A stretch of DNA of 64,000 bases, taken from the NCBI GenBank assembly GCA_036501515.1, contig DASYAD010000453.1, positions 1 to 64,000 of the forward strand, given 5' to 3'. Below are positions 1 through 7,759 of the stretch, piece after piece (the first letter of the stretch is position 1; every line of letters begins with the position of its first letter). A program made the position numbers and the translations under genes. The stretch is from Trebonia sp036501515 (GTDB taxonomy: Bacteria; Actinomycetota; Actinomycetes; Streptosporangiales; Streptosporangiaceae). A model generated the notes under the pieces. It worked only from the letters and a program-made list of their open reading frames with translations, was not told the DNA's origin and did no database searches.

Positions 1-1
1 C

Positions 2-280
2 GCCGGCGACGAGCCGCTTGGCGGGCTGATGCTGGTCGAGCGGGAGTTTGTCCTCGGGCAGCACCTGCCGGGCGGCTGGGGGTTCGATGTCGCCTGCACG
101 CTGAGCGCCGTGCGTTCCGGGAACAAGGTGCTCGAGCTGCCGGTGGCGGGCGTGCGCCACCGCCGCAAGAAGCTGGCCGAGTACATCGGTATGTCAGCGG
201 AAGTATGCTCCGCCATCCTGCGGGTCACCGAGCAGGTCCCGTGGGACCACGCCGACTGCACGCGGTGCCAGGGAACCTGA
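2..280 (+). CDS. Glycosyltransferase family 2, C-terminal fragment (runs off left edge)
   Basis: The frame is open from the first complete codon at position 2 and ends at a TGA at 278-280, so only about 92 C-terminal residues are visible. The fragment reads GWGFDVACTLSAVRSG, then a helix-rich tail with HRRKKLAEY. This resembles the C-terminal part of actinobacterial GT2 enzymes of the glucosyl-3-phosphoglycerate synthase / dolichyl-phosphate sugar transferase type, where a late acidic motif precedes a helical tail. The nucleotide-sugar binding half lies outside the window, so donor and acceptor cannot be assigned. It converges with the L,D-transpeptidase gene, the two stop codons being one base apart. 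Confidence 0.55.
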   Translation, partial: AGDEPLGGLMLVEREFVLGQHLPGGWGFDVACTLSAVRSGNKVLELPVAGVRHRRKKLAEYIGMSAEVCSAILRVTEQVPWDHADCTRCQGT

Positions 281-281
281 C

Positions 282-1622
282 CTAGGCGGTCGCGTTGCCC
301 GCGGCGGCGGTGGCCAGCGGGGCCTTGGACTTGTCGGCGGGCAGGCTCGCGGGGCTCACGAATTTACTGCCCTGCGCGTTCGCCACCACGGCCTCGCCGG
401 TCGCGGAACCCTTCAGGAGCTGCGGCCAGCTCAGGAACCACTCGGTCCACCCGTTGTCCCACTTGCCGGCCTTCGGGCTGCCGGAGATCGTGATCGGGTC
501 ACCGGGCACGGCGAGCTTGTAGTACGTCTCGGCGTTGGCCGGCGCGAGGTTGACGCAGCCGTGGCTGACGTTCTCGAAGCCCTGCTGGCCGACCGACCAG
601 TACGCGTCGTGGTAGTAGTCGCCGCTGAAGGTGAACCGGACCGACCAGGGCACCAGGAGGTTGTAGCCGGGACCGACCATCCGGACCGGGTTGGCCTTCT
701 CGATCGTGAGGTAAGAGCCGTCAGGGGTGGCGTCGCCTGGCTTGCCCGAGCTGATCGGCCAGTCGTACTTGAGCTTGCCGTTCAGGTAGATCTGGGTCTT
801 GTGCGTCTTGGTCGAGGCGACCGCGATGACCGAATCGCCGATCGTGAACGTCTGGGTCAGCGTGTGGTGCCCGTACAAGCCGGCGCCCGCCTTGACCCCG
901 TCGAAGTGGCCGGTGAACGACACCGTGGTGTGCGCGGGCCAGTAGTCGCGCGGGCGGAAGTCGAGCGTCTTGTCGCCGTCCCAGTACCAGGCGCCGGTCA
1001 CCGGCTTGGAGGTCTGCAGCACGATCGCCCGCTCGACCGCCGCCCTGTCGGTGATCGGCTGGCTGAAGGTGATGATGACCGGCATGCCGACCCCGTAGGT
1101 CTGCTTGTAGCCCTCGAAGATCTCCGCGGTGAACATCGCGTTGGGCCTGAGCGTGCGGAAGGCGCTGGTCGTGGTGCTGGTCACGCCGGCCGCGGTCGCC
1201 GCGACAGCCGTCACCGAATAGGACTCACCGACTCCGAGCGCCCAGGTGCTGTGCCAGGACGTGCGGCCGGCCGAGTAGCTGCCAGGCACCGGTGCCCCGC
1301 CGCCGGTGACGCCGACGTCCTTCAGCGTGCCGCCCGCCGCGGTGACCGTGATCCCCCGCGACGGGTCAGCCGCGCTGGTGCCGTTCTCCGGGGTGATCGT
1401 GACGACCGGGCCCGACGGCGACGGCGAGGGCGACGCCGAGGCGGCCGGGGCCGTCGCGGCGGCCCCGGTGCCAGCCCCGTGGCCGGCCCCGCTTGCGCTG
1501 CTGCCAGGCGACTGCGCGGCCGCGGGGTTTCCCGCGGTGCTGGCGCTGCCCCCCGTACAGGCCGTCACCGCCGCGATCAGCCCAGCGGCGGCCACCGCGG
1601 AAATCACCCGAATCGCCCTCAT
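282..1622 (-). CDS. L,D-transpeptidase lipoprotein (YkuD domain with Ig-like domains)
   Basis: This 446-residue protein should cross-link peptidoglycan by forming 3-3 bonds outside the membrane. The N-terminus is a lipoprotein signal ending in the lipobox VTAC (Cys at about 22), followed by a long Ala/Gly/Ser/Pro linker. Two Ig-like regions of the Mycobacterium LdtMt2 type follow (GITVTAAGG and the segment with GVGMPVIITFSQPI). The YkuD catalytic domain carries SHGCVNL with the nucleophile Cys at about residue 356. An extra tail of about 85 residues contains the Trp-rich stretch WDNGWTEWFLSW seen in actinobacterial Ldts. Start is the ATG whose signal peptide has basic residues in front (MRAIR). 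Family assignment is firm; the in vivo cross-link is inferred. Confidence 0.93.
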   Translation of the reverse strand: MRAIRVISAVAAAGLIAAVTACTGGSASTAGNPAAAQSPGSSASGAGHGAGTGAAATAPAASASPSPSPSGPVVTITPENGTSAADPSRGITVTAAGGTLKDVGVTGGGAPVPGSYSAGRTSWHSTWALGVGESYSVTAVAATAAGVTSTTTSAFRTLRPNAMFTAEIFEGYKQTYGVGMPVIITFSQPITDRAAVERAIVLQTSKPVTGAWYWDGDKTLDFRPRDYWPAHTTVSFTGHFDGVKAGAGLYGHHTLTQTFTIGDSVIAVASTKTHKTQIYLNGKLKYDWPISSGKPGDATPDGSYLTIEKANPVRMVGPGYNLLVPWSVRFTFSGDYYHDAYWSVGQQGFENVSHGCVNLAPANAETYYKLAVPGDPITISGSPKAGKWDNGWTEWFLSWPQLLKGSATGEAVVANAQGSKFVSPASLPADKSKAPLATAAAGNATA

Positions 1623-1652
1623 GCCAACACTGTACGAGCAAGGTGTCCGGTT

Positions 1653-1785
1653 GAGTAAGGCGTCCTTGCGCGCGAGCTGTCGCGACGAGTGAGGCGTCCT
1701 TTCGAGCGAGTCGTCGCGACGACGAAGGCATCGTTACCAGTGAGGCGTCCTCACGAGCGCCGCGGCCCTTACGAGTAAGGCGTCC
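1653..1785. repeat. Four dispersed copies of a 13-bp GAGTRAGGCGTCC motif
   Basis: Copies start at 1653, 1687, 1738 and 1773 (the third with C in the first position). They are spaced 34-51 bp apart between the L,D-transpeptidase start and the end of the phospholipase-D-like gene. The last copy overlaps the stop codon of that gene. A perfect 14-bp palindrome GTCGTCGCGACGAC lies between copies two and three. On the minus strand the motif reads GGACGCCTYACTC. The block lies upstream of the L,D-transpeptidase start, so it may be read as its leader. Confidence 0.7.
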
Positions 1786-2893
1786 CGCCCGCGTAGTCGT
1801 CGGCCAGCACCGCCGCGACCGCGCCGATGACCGACTTGTTGGTGGTGCGGATGCCGAGCTCGCGGTTGCGCCGCAGGCTGGCGGAGGAGAAGTTCTCAGA
1901 GCCGACGAACAACTGCTCGTCGGAGGCGCCCGCGTCAGCTACGACCGCCTTGGCGTGGATGTAGATCACCTTGGTGCTGTCCTTGTACGTCCGGACGTGG
2001 ACGCCGGCCTTCTCCAGCGCGCTGAACGCGCTGTCCCAGTCGCTTTCGGCGGTCATCGTCACCGTCACGTCCACGCCGCGCCTGGCGTCGGCCTCGAGCG
2101 CGCTGGTGATCACCGAGTCGCCCATCTCCTCGTTCTCCACCGACAGGGTGCGCTTGGCCGCGTCGATCACCGCGAGGATCGCGGCCTGCGAGTTGGTCGG
2201 CGACCAGACCAGGTCGGCGCCGTCCGGCGGGGTGATCTTCTTGCCCGCGAAGTCGGCGTTGAACGTCGCGACGACCGCGGTGACATCGGCCTTGCTGGTG
2301 TCGATGACCGCGAAGTCCCTGGTGTCCGCGTAGTCCGCGGAGTTCATGTTGAGCGTCATGACCGCCGAGGTCTTGCTGTCCACCGTGAGCGTCTTCTGGT
2401 GGTAGGTGACCCCGGCCGGCGCCCAGGTCACGTGCACCTTATGCGCCCTCAGCAGATTGTACGTGGCGGTGTTGAACTTCTTCTCCAGGTGCCGGTCGAG
2501 GATCACCCGGACGTCGACCCCGCGCTTCGCCGCCGCTTCCAGGTCGTTCTCGGCGGTGGTGTCGCGCAGCGTGTACATCGTCAGCTCGATGGACGACCTG
2601 GCCCCGTTAATGAGCGCGTAGATGACGCTGAGCCCGGCCTGCGGCTCGCTCAGCACGCGCAGCGAGCCCGACCCGGCGGACACGGGACCGGCCGCCTGGA
2701 CCGTCGATGAGTCGTTCGCGGAACTCGTGCTCTTCGAGCTGGAGCTCTTCGAGGTCGAGCTCTTCGAGGTCGAGTGGGAACTGGAATGAGAACTTGGTGT
2801 CGGGGTGGCGCCGAGGCCGACCGTCACGCCCTTACACCCCGCCAGGGCCGTCGCCACGCCTATCAGCACCGCTGGAACCAGCAACCGTCGCAT
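1769..2893 (-). CDS. Phospholipase D-like lipoprotein (two HKD motifs)
   Basis: A secreted lipoprotein of about 374 residues: the signal MRRLLVPAVLIG ends in lipobox LAGC, followed by a Ser/Thr/Lys low-complexity linker. Two phospholipase D signature motifs are visible, HQKTLTVD followed by a conserved Asn-rich stretch (TLNMNS), and HAKAVVAD followed by GSENFS. Both have the HxK(x)4D spacing needed for a two-half active site. The family cleaves or transfers phosphodiester bonds; substrate (lipid, nucleic acid or teichoic-acid-like polymer) cannot be told from sequence. I chose the internal ATG because it places the basic residues immediately before the hydrophobic core; an in-frame ATG 30 bases upstream is possible. 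The C-terminus overlaps a short repeat. Confidence 0.85.
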   Translation of the reverse strand: MRRLLVPAVLIGVATALAGCKGVTVGLGATPTPSSHSSSHSTSKSSTSKSSSSKSTSSANDSSTVQAAGPVSAGSGSLRVLSEPQAGLSVIYALINGARSSIELTMYTLRDTTAENDLEAAAKRGVDVRVILDRHLEKKFNTATYNLLRAHKVHVTWAPAGVTYHQKTLTVDSKTSAVMTLNMNSADYADTRDFAVIDTSKADVTAVVATFNADFAGKKITPPDGADLVWSPTNSQAAILAVIDAAKRTLSVENEEMGDSVITSALEADARRGVDVTVTMTAESDWDSAFSALEKAGVHVRTYKDSTKVIYIHAKAVVADAGASDEQLFVGSENFSSASLRRNRELGIRTTNKSVIGAVAAVLADDYAGGTPYS

Positions 2894-3003
2894 AGCCGCC
2901 CATCTACCCGTCACACATGGCAAAGCACATCAGAAGCGGGCAAAAGATATATCGACGGGGGGCCGGCGGTAAAGCAGCTGGTCGTATTAGTCGCCTAATG
3001 GGC

Positions 3004-4011
3004 TTAGTCGCGGAAAACGACCGGCCGCTGCCCGCGGAAGACTTCGGCTGAGAACCACTCCCACAGCCGGGGGATACCGTCGGCCACCCGCACCGTGGGG
3101 TAGTAGCCGAGCAGTTCCCTGGCCAGGTCGTAGCGGGCGAAGTTGCGCCCCACCTCGCCGGGCCTGGCTGGCTGGTACTCGACCGGATGGTCCGGCCGCC
3201 CCGCGGCCCGGCGGCACAGGTCGGCCAGCTCGGCCAGCGTGGTCTCCACTCCCGAGGCGGCGTGCAGCACGGTCCCGCCGGGGATGCCCGGGCTCTCAAG
3301 CGCGAGCTGGAGCGCGGCGGCGATGTCGGACACGTGCACGTAGTCGCGCGACGCGGTGCCGTCGCCGTAGATGACCAGCGGCCGCCGGTCGTGCAGGGCG
3401 GTGAAGAAGGCGTTCAGCACGCCGCGCTTGCGTTCGCACCAGGGGCCGTACACGTTGCCGAACCGCACCGCGACGGTTCGCATGCCGTAGGTCATCGCGA
3501 ACGCGTGCGCGTAGCCCTCGCCGGCCAGCTTGGACGCGCCGTAGGGCGACAGCGGCTTCGGCAGCGACCGCTCGTCCACCGGCGGGGCCGCGTCCCCGAT
3601 GAGCGCACCCCCGGTGGACGCCTGCACCACCCGGGGCACACCGCACCGCCGGGCCGCGTCGAGCACCCGGAACGTGCCGGTGACGTTCGCCTCGAAGTTG
3701 GCCGCCGGGTCGGTGACGGAATCCACCACGGACCCGGCCGCCGCCAGGTGGACGACGGCGTCGCAGCCGGCCACCGCCTCGTCAAGCGCCGTCTGGTCGC
3801 GGATGTCGCCCTTCACCAGATCGGCGCGCACGCCGGACAGGTGGGCGGCGTCCCCGGTCGACAGGTTGTCGAGCACGCGGACCCGGTAGCCGCTCGCGGC
3901 CAGCCGGCGCACCAGCGTCGCGCCGACGAATCCCGCTCCACCGGTAACGAGGACCGCCTGCGTCGCTTGAGTCACATGAATCACTTGCCAATCAGTCGTT
4001 ATGCCAATCAC
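3004..4011 (-). CDS. NAD-dependent epimerase/dehydratase (extended SDR, UDP-sugar type)
   Basis: Extended short-chain dehydrogenase of about 335 residues acting on nucleotide sugars, probably in envelope polysaccharide synthesis. The Rossmann motif TGGAGFVG is near residue 25, an acidic residue ends strand 2 (VRVLDNLST), and the catalytic YGASK is present, along with RFGNVYGP and DYVHVSDIA typical of UDP-glucose 4-epimerase relatives. The first start is a GTG at 4011; GTGs ten and thirteen codons in are alternatives and would shorten the unusual N-terminal extension. It faces the NlpC/P60 gene across an AT-richer 430-bp gap. Precise substrate is unknown. Confidence 0.85.
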   Translation of the reverse strand: MIGITTDWQVIHVTQATQAVLVTGGAGFVGATLVRRLAASGYRVRVLDNLSTGDAAHLSGVRADLVKGDIRDQTALDEAVAGCDAVVHLAAAGSVVDSVTDPAANFEANVTGTFRVLDAARRCGVPRVVQASTGGALIGDAAPPVDERSLPKPLSPYGASKLAGEGYAHAFAMTYGMRTVAVRFGNVYGPWCERKRGVLNAFFTALHDRRPLVIYGDGTASRDYVHVSDIAAALQLALESPGIPGGTVLHAASGVETTLAELADLCRRAAGRPDHPVEYQPARPGEVGRNFARYDLARELLGYYPTVRVADGIPRLWEWFSAEVFRGQRPVVFRD

Positions 4012-4445
4012 GGGGCTATAACGGAGCTTTATGAAACATTCCGCGACATTGAGCTACTGAGTGTGGCCGAAACGTCACTGTGACTTATCCCACAAGTGGA
4101 GATGGCGATTCCGGCGTTAGTCGGCTATTCGCCAGTAGTCATCGACAAGCCTCTGAGCTGCATCGATGTGCAGATAATGCCATCACTACACGATGTCAGC
4201 CCCCGCAGTTACCGAAGCGTGATTTGCGCGGGTGATGTGTCACGAAGAATCCGCTATGGCCTGACAAGTGGCTCTTGCCGGTGATAGCCAAGAACGGCGC
4301 GAGGGAAAGCTGTATGTCGCCTGCGCACAACTGAATGCGCACGGTAAAACGCAAGGAAAGGCAGTAACATGGTAAGTTCGACGCTTAACTGGTGGTCTGA
4401 TACCTATGTCCGGGTCCGAGCCGAGCGGCCCGGAGGCGCCTAAGG
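4012..4445. other. AT-richer divergent intergenic region, no gene seen
   Basis: About 430 bp separate the divergent epimerase and NlpC/P60 genes. Base composition is clearly less GC-rich than the surroundings. Small inverted repeats are visible, e.g. CTGCA/TGCAG around 4157-4172 and TGCGCA repeated around the loop CAACTGAA near 4319-4338. A small open frame at 4096-4284 has no family resemblance and no good ribosome site, so I do not call it a gene. The length suggests a long structured leader for the hydrolase. Confidence 0.5.
4079..4094. promoter_or_regulatory. Candidate CRP-type site TGTGA-N6-CCACA
   Basis: The 16-bp stretch TGTGACTTATCCCACA differs by one base from the actinobacterial CRP consensus TGTGA-N6-TCACA. 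It lies between the divergent epimerase and NlpC/P60 starts. In mycobacteria and streptomycetes CRP proteins are known to control cell-wall hydrolase genes, which fits the neighbour. The match is by eye only and the distance to the hydrolase start is large (about 350 bp). Confidence 0.35.
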
Positions 4446-4916
4446 ATGCGGCGCAACCTGCTGGCGAGCGCGACAGCCGTCGCGGCGATCAGCATTCCGG
4501 TCATGGCACTCGTCGGCACGGGGACCGCGGACGCGGCGACCTTCGACCAGGCGGCCGCCAAAACAGCGAAGACGCTGGTGGGCGACCACTACAGGTACGG
4601 GGGCACCACCCCGGCGGGCTTCGACTGCTCCGGCCTCACGCAGTACGTCTACAAGCACACGGGCGGCGGCAAGCCGATCAAGCGCACCGCCGACGAGCAG
4701 TACCTCGAGTTCAAGCGGATCGCCAAGAGCGCCGCGCGGCCGGGTGACCTGGTGTTCTTCCATGACACGAGCAGCCCGAGCAGCTACGTGTACCACGTCG
4801 GGGTGTACGAGGGCGGTAACAACATGGTGGCCGCCACGACGTCGGGGGGCTACGTCGAGCTCCAGTCGTTCACCTGGGCAGGCAACACCGTCACCTTCGG
4901 GACGATCACCCACTGA
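4446..4916 (+). CDS. Secreted NlpC/P60 peptidoglycan endopeptidase
   Basis: A small exported hydrolase of 156 residues. The N-terminus is a Sec signal peptide (MRRNLLASATAVAAISIPVM, cleavage near ADAA at about residue 30). The remainder is a bare NlpC/P60 domain: the catalytic Cys lies in FDCSGL, the His in YHVGVY, and the polar third residue lies in the C-terminal segment. Such enzymes cut the D-Glu to diaminopimelate bond of peptidoglycan stem peptides. There are no SH3, LysM or coiled-coil domains, so it is a minimal form. GGAGGC lies just upstream of the ATG. A GC hairpin follows the stop. Confidence 0.9.
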   Translation: MRRNLLASATAVAAISIPVMALVGTGTADAATFDQAAAKTAKTLVGDHYRYGGTTPAGFDCSGLTQYVYKHTGGGKPIKRTADEQYLEFKRIAKSAARPGDLVFFHDTSSPSSYVYHVGVYEGGNNMVAATTSGGYVELQSFTWAGNTVTFGTITH

Positions 4917-4926
4917 GAATTTCCGT

Positions 4927-4950
4927 GACGCGGTGAGTGGAACCCGCGTC
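4927..4950 (+). terminator. Possible hairpin after the NlpC/P60 gene
   Basis: GACGCGG pairs with CCGCGTC (7 bp, loop about 10 nt) ten bases after the stop. No U-run follows, so it is a weak terminator candidate. Confidence 0.3.
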
Positions 4951-4979
4951 CGTTCGGTGTGATCCCTGAGAAAGCAGTG

Positions 4980-5016
4980 CCGCCGCGGTCGTCGCCATGC
5001 CCGGCGACCGCGGCGG
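4980..5016. terminator. Strong 12-bp GC hairpin between nlpC/P60 and paaX-like genes
   Basis: CCGCCGCGGTCG (4980-4991) is perfectly complementary to CGACCGCGGCGG (5005-5016) with a 13-nt loop whose ends can pair further. It sits between two genes on the same strand and could end the hydrolase transcript or act in the leader of the PaaX-type gene. There is no U tract. Confidence 0.45.
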
Positions 5017-5052
5017 TATGCTACTTGGATCTTGCCGATCGGGAGCTAACAA

Positions 5053-5997
5053 GTGGAATCTGCGGCGCGTGCCCAGTCAGAGCCAGCACTGGCACAGCCA
5101 GCACTGGCACAGCCGGCACAGGCACAGCCGGCGCTGGCACAGCCGGCGCTGGCGCGGCCGGGCCACTCGCAGCCGTTGCCGGCGCTGTCGCGCCGTCATG
5201 AGGCGGGCGCCGGCTCGGCCCGCGGCATGCTTTTCACCCTACTCGGCGAGTTCGTGCTGCCCGATGAAGGCGGTGCCTGGACCAGCGCCATCCTGTCGGT
5301 GTTCGACCGGCTGGGGGTGGCTGAGAAGGCCACCAGGCAGGCGCTGATGCGGACCGCCAACGCCGGCTGGCTGACCGCCGAGAAGTTCGGCCGCCGCACC
5401 CGCTGGCTGCTCACCCCCGCGGCGACCAGCGTGCTGACCGAGGGTGCGCGGCGCATCTACTCGTTCGGCCCCGCGCAGGCCTGGGACGGGCAGTGGGTGC
5501 TCGTCCAGGTGCGGATACCGGAAACCGACCGGCGGGCCAGGCATGTCGTCAGGACGCGGCTCGCCTGGGCCGGATTCGGCTCTCTCGGGCCCGGCCTCTG
5601 GCTCAGTCCGCACGCCGTTCGCGAAGCCGAAGCGGTCAAGGTGCTGCGAGAGGCGGGCGTCGCGCAGGACGCGCACGTGTTCGTGGCCAGGAGGACCGGC
5701 CTGTCTGACACCAGGGACATGGTGGCGGCCGCCTGGGACCTGGGCGAGATCGAGGCCGGGTATGAGCGCTTCGTGGCCGAGTTCCGCGCACCTAACATCC
5801 CGTCGGACGTGCTGCTGCGCCAGCTTGAGCTGGTGCACGCCTGGCGCCGCTTCCCGGCCCTCGACCCCGCGCTGCCGCAGGAACTGCTGCCGCCGCGGTG
5901 GACCGGCACCCGGGCGGCGGAACTGTTCAGTGACCGGCACGAGCGCTGGCTGGACGACGCGCGCCGCGAGTGGAAGCGGCTGAACACCCTCGACTGA
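5053..5997 (+). CDS. PaaX family transcriptional regulator with pentapeptide-repeat N-terminus
   Basis: A 314-residue regulator. After an unusual repetitive N-terminal extension (residues 1-50) it has the PaaX winged-helix domain (LFTLLGEFVLP ... KATRQALMRTANAGWL), the PaaX-like central domain (WVLVQVRIPETDRRARHVVR) and the C-terminal helical domain (YERFVAEFRAP). In the family the protein represses aromatic acyl-CoA degradation genes and is released by the aryl-CoA intermediate. It lies directly upstream of a benzoyl-CoA pathway, so benzoyl-CoA is the likely inducer (inference). The GTG start is supported by GGGAG six bases upstream. The N-terminus contains five 15-bp repeats coding P-A-L-A-Q. 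Confidence 0.92.
   Translation: MESAARAQSEPALAQPALAQPAQAQPALAQPALARPGHSQPLPALSRRHEAGAGSARGMLFTLLGEFVLPDEGGAWTSAILSVFDRLGVAEKATRQALMRTANAGWLTAEKFGRRTRWLLTPAATSVLTEGARRIYSFGPAQAWDGQWVLVQVRIPETDRRARHVVRTRLAWAGFGSLGPGLWLSPHAVREAEAVKVLREAGVAQDAHVFVARRTGLSDTRDMVAAAWDLGEIEAGYERFVAEFRAPNIPSDVLLRQLELVHAWRRFPALDPALPQELLPPRWTGTRAAELFSDRHERWLDDARREWKRLNTLD
5083..5157 (+). repeat. Five tandem 15-bp units (Pro-Ala-Leu-Ala-Gln) inside the PaaX-type gene
   Basis: Units CCAGCACTGGCACAG and variants run in phase from 5083 to 5157. They code PALAQ x2, PAQAQ, PALAQ, PALAR. The array sits between the start codon and the DNA-binding domain, giving a flexible extension absent from typical PaaX proteins. Confidence 0.9.
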
Positions 5998-6042
5998 CAC
6001 ATCCGAGCTTGGCCGGAAGTCATCCCCTGCCGGGTGAATATG

Positions 6043-6080
6043 CTACGAACCATTGACGAAACGCTAGTTGTTCGTAGAAC
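6043..6080 (+). promoter_or_regulatory. Candidate promoter and PaaX operator of the box operon
   Basis: A perfect 8-bp inverted repeat, CTACGAAC (6043-6050) and GTTCGTAG (6070-6077), is spaced 19 bp apart. Between and over the arms lie TTGACG (6053-6058) as a possible -35 and TAGAAC (6075-6080) as a possible -10, 16 bp apart. This would start transcription close to the second ATG (6090) of boxC, giving a leaderless message. PaaX operators are known to be long-spaced inverted repeats, so the arms are a plausible operator. Assignment is by position and symmetry only. Confidence 0.45.
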
Positions 6081-7754
6081 ATGACAGGTATGTCGCACGT
6101 CGAATTCCGTACTTCCCCGGCGCAGTACAGGCACTGGCGGCTCGCAGTCGACGGCCCGGTGGCCACGCTCACGATGGACGTCGATGAGCAGGGCGGCCTG
6201 GTGCCCGGCTACGAACTGAAGCTGAACTCCTACGACCTGGGCGTTGACATCGAGCTCTACGATGCCGTGCAGCGTCTGCGGTTCGAGCATCCCGAGGTCA
6301 AGGCGGTGATCGTGACCAGCGGGAAAGACAAGATCTTCTGCGCCGGCGCGAACATCAGGATGCTGGCCGCGTCCGAGCACTCGTGGAAGGTGAACTTCTG
6401 CAAGTTCACCAACGAGACCCGCAACGGCATCGAGGACGCCAGCGCGAACTCGGGCCAGACGTACGTGGCCGCGCTGAACGGCACCGCGTCGGGCGGCGGC
6501 TACGAGCTGGCGCTCGCCTGCGACCAGATCCTGCTGGTGGATGACCGTTCGTCGGTCGTCTCGCTGCCGGAGCTGCCGCTGCTCGGGGTGCTGCCAGGGA
6601 CGGGCGGGCTGACCCGGGTGGTGGACAAGCGGCACGTGCGCCGCGACCTGGCCGACTACTTCTCGACCAAGTCCGAGGGGATCGGCGGTAAGAAGGCGGT
6701 CGCGTGGAAGCTGGTCGACGAGGTCGTGCCGCGGGCCCGCTGGCGGGAAGTGACGGACGAGCGCGCCGTCGCCGTCGCCTCGTCTTCGTCCCGGCTGCCC
6801 GGCGGCCCGGCGGTCGAGCTGGTTCCGCTGGAGAAGACGCGGGCCGGCGACGCCGTCAGCTACGCGCACGTCTCGGCCGCGCTTGACCGCGGGCGGGGGG
6901 TCGCCGAGATCACCGTGGCCGGCCCGCCGGCCGGCGCCCCGTCGTCGATGGACGAGGCCTGCGAGCAGGGGGCCGCGTTCTGGCCGCTGGCGGTGGCCAG
7001 GGAGCTCGACGACCTGATCCTCGACCTGCGCACCAACGAGACCACGATCGGCACCTGGGTCTTCAAGACCACCGGGGACGCCGCCCGGGTGCTCTCTTAC
7101 GACGAGCTGCTGCTGTCGAGCGCCGGCACCGACTGGCTGGCGAACGAGATCGTGCTGTACTGGAAGCGGACGCTCAAGCGCCTCGACGTGACCTCACGGT
7201 CGCTGATCGCGCTGATCGAGCCCGGTTCCTGCTTCGCCGGGTCGCTGTTCGAGCTGGCACTGGCGGCTGACCGCTCCTACATGCTGTTCGGCGTCTTCGA
7301 GGACCTCGATGCCGACGCTGTCCCGGCCGCGGTCACGATCGGCGCGGCGAATCTGGGCCCGCTGCCGATGGGCAACGGGCTGACCCGGCTGCAGACCCGG
7401 TTCCTGGGCGACCAGGACGCGCTCGCCGCGGCCGACAAAAGCCTCGGCGAGCCGCTGGAGGCCGAGGAGGCGGAAAAGCTCGGCCTCGTCACCTTCGTCC
7501 CCGATGACATCGACTGGGACGAGGAGGTGCGGATCGCGGTGGAGGAGCGGGCGTCGTTCTCGCCTGACGCGCTGACGGGGCTGGAGGCGAACTACCGGTT
7601 CGCTGGTCCCGAGACGATGGAGACGAAGATTTTCGGGCGGCTGACCGCCTGGCAGAACTGGATTTTCTACCGGCCCAACGCCTCTGGTCCCGAGGGCGCG
7701 CTGCGCGCCTACGGGACCGGCAAGCGGGCCGACTTCGACCGGAAGAGGGTCTGA
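6081..7754 (+). CDS. boxC: 2,3-epoxybenzoyl-CoA dihydrolase (benzoyl-CoA-dihydrodiol lyase)
   Basis: BoxC opens 2,3-epoxybenzoyl-CoA to 3,4-dehydroadipyl-CoA semialdehyde and formate in the aerobic benzoyl-CoA pathway. The 557-residue length matches the family. It is a double crotonase-like protein: the first half has SGKDKIFCAGANIRML and NGTASGGGYELALACD with the crotonase oxyanion segment, and the second half a more divergent repeat (EPGSCFAGSLFELALAADR). It is followed five bases later by boxB. Start is ambiguous: ATG 6081 has no visible ribosome site, and ATG 6090 fits a leaderless transcript. Recognition of the family is firm. Confidence 0.95.
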   Translation: MTGMSHVEFRTSPAQYRHWRLAVDGPVATLTMDVDEQGGLVPGYELKLNSYDLGVDIELYDAVQRLRFEHPEVKAVIVTSGKDKIFCAGANIRMLAASEHSWKVNFCKFTNETRNGIEDASANSGQTYVAALNGTASGGGYELALACDQILLVDDRSSVVSLPELPLLGVLPGTGGLTRVVDKRHVRRDLADYFSTKSEGIGGKKAVAWKLVDEVVPRARWREVTDERAVAVASSSSRLPGGPAVELVPLEKTRAGDAVSYAHVSAALDRGRGVAEITVAGPPAGAPSSMDEACEQGAAFWPLAVARELDDLILDLRTNETTIGTWVFKTTGDAARVLSYDELLLSSAGTDWLANEIVLYWKRTLKRLDVTSRSLIALIEPGSCFAGSLFELALAADRSYMLFGVFEDLDADAVPAAVTIGAANLGPLPMGNGLTRLQTRFLGDQDALAAADKSLGEPLEAEEAEKLGLVTFVPDDIDWDEEVRIAVEERASFSPDALTGLEANYRFAGPETMETKIFGRLTAWQNWIFYRPNASGPEGALRAYGTGKRADFDRKRV

Positions 7755-7759
7755 TTACC

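Noticed and set aside
4381..4445. CGCTTAAC near the NlpC/P60 start, reminiscent of the c-di-AMP (ydaO) riboswitch opening
   Set aside because: The other conserved blocks (GGGGAACC-like and GGGTGAAT-like) are missing, and only 60 bases remain before the start codon.
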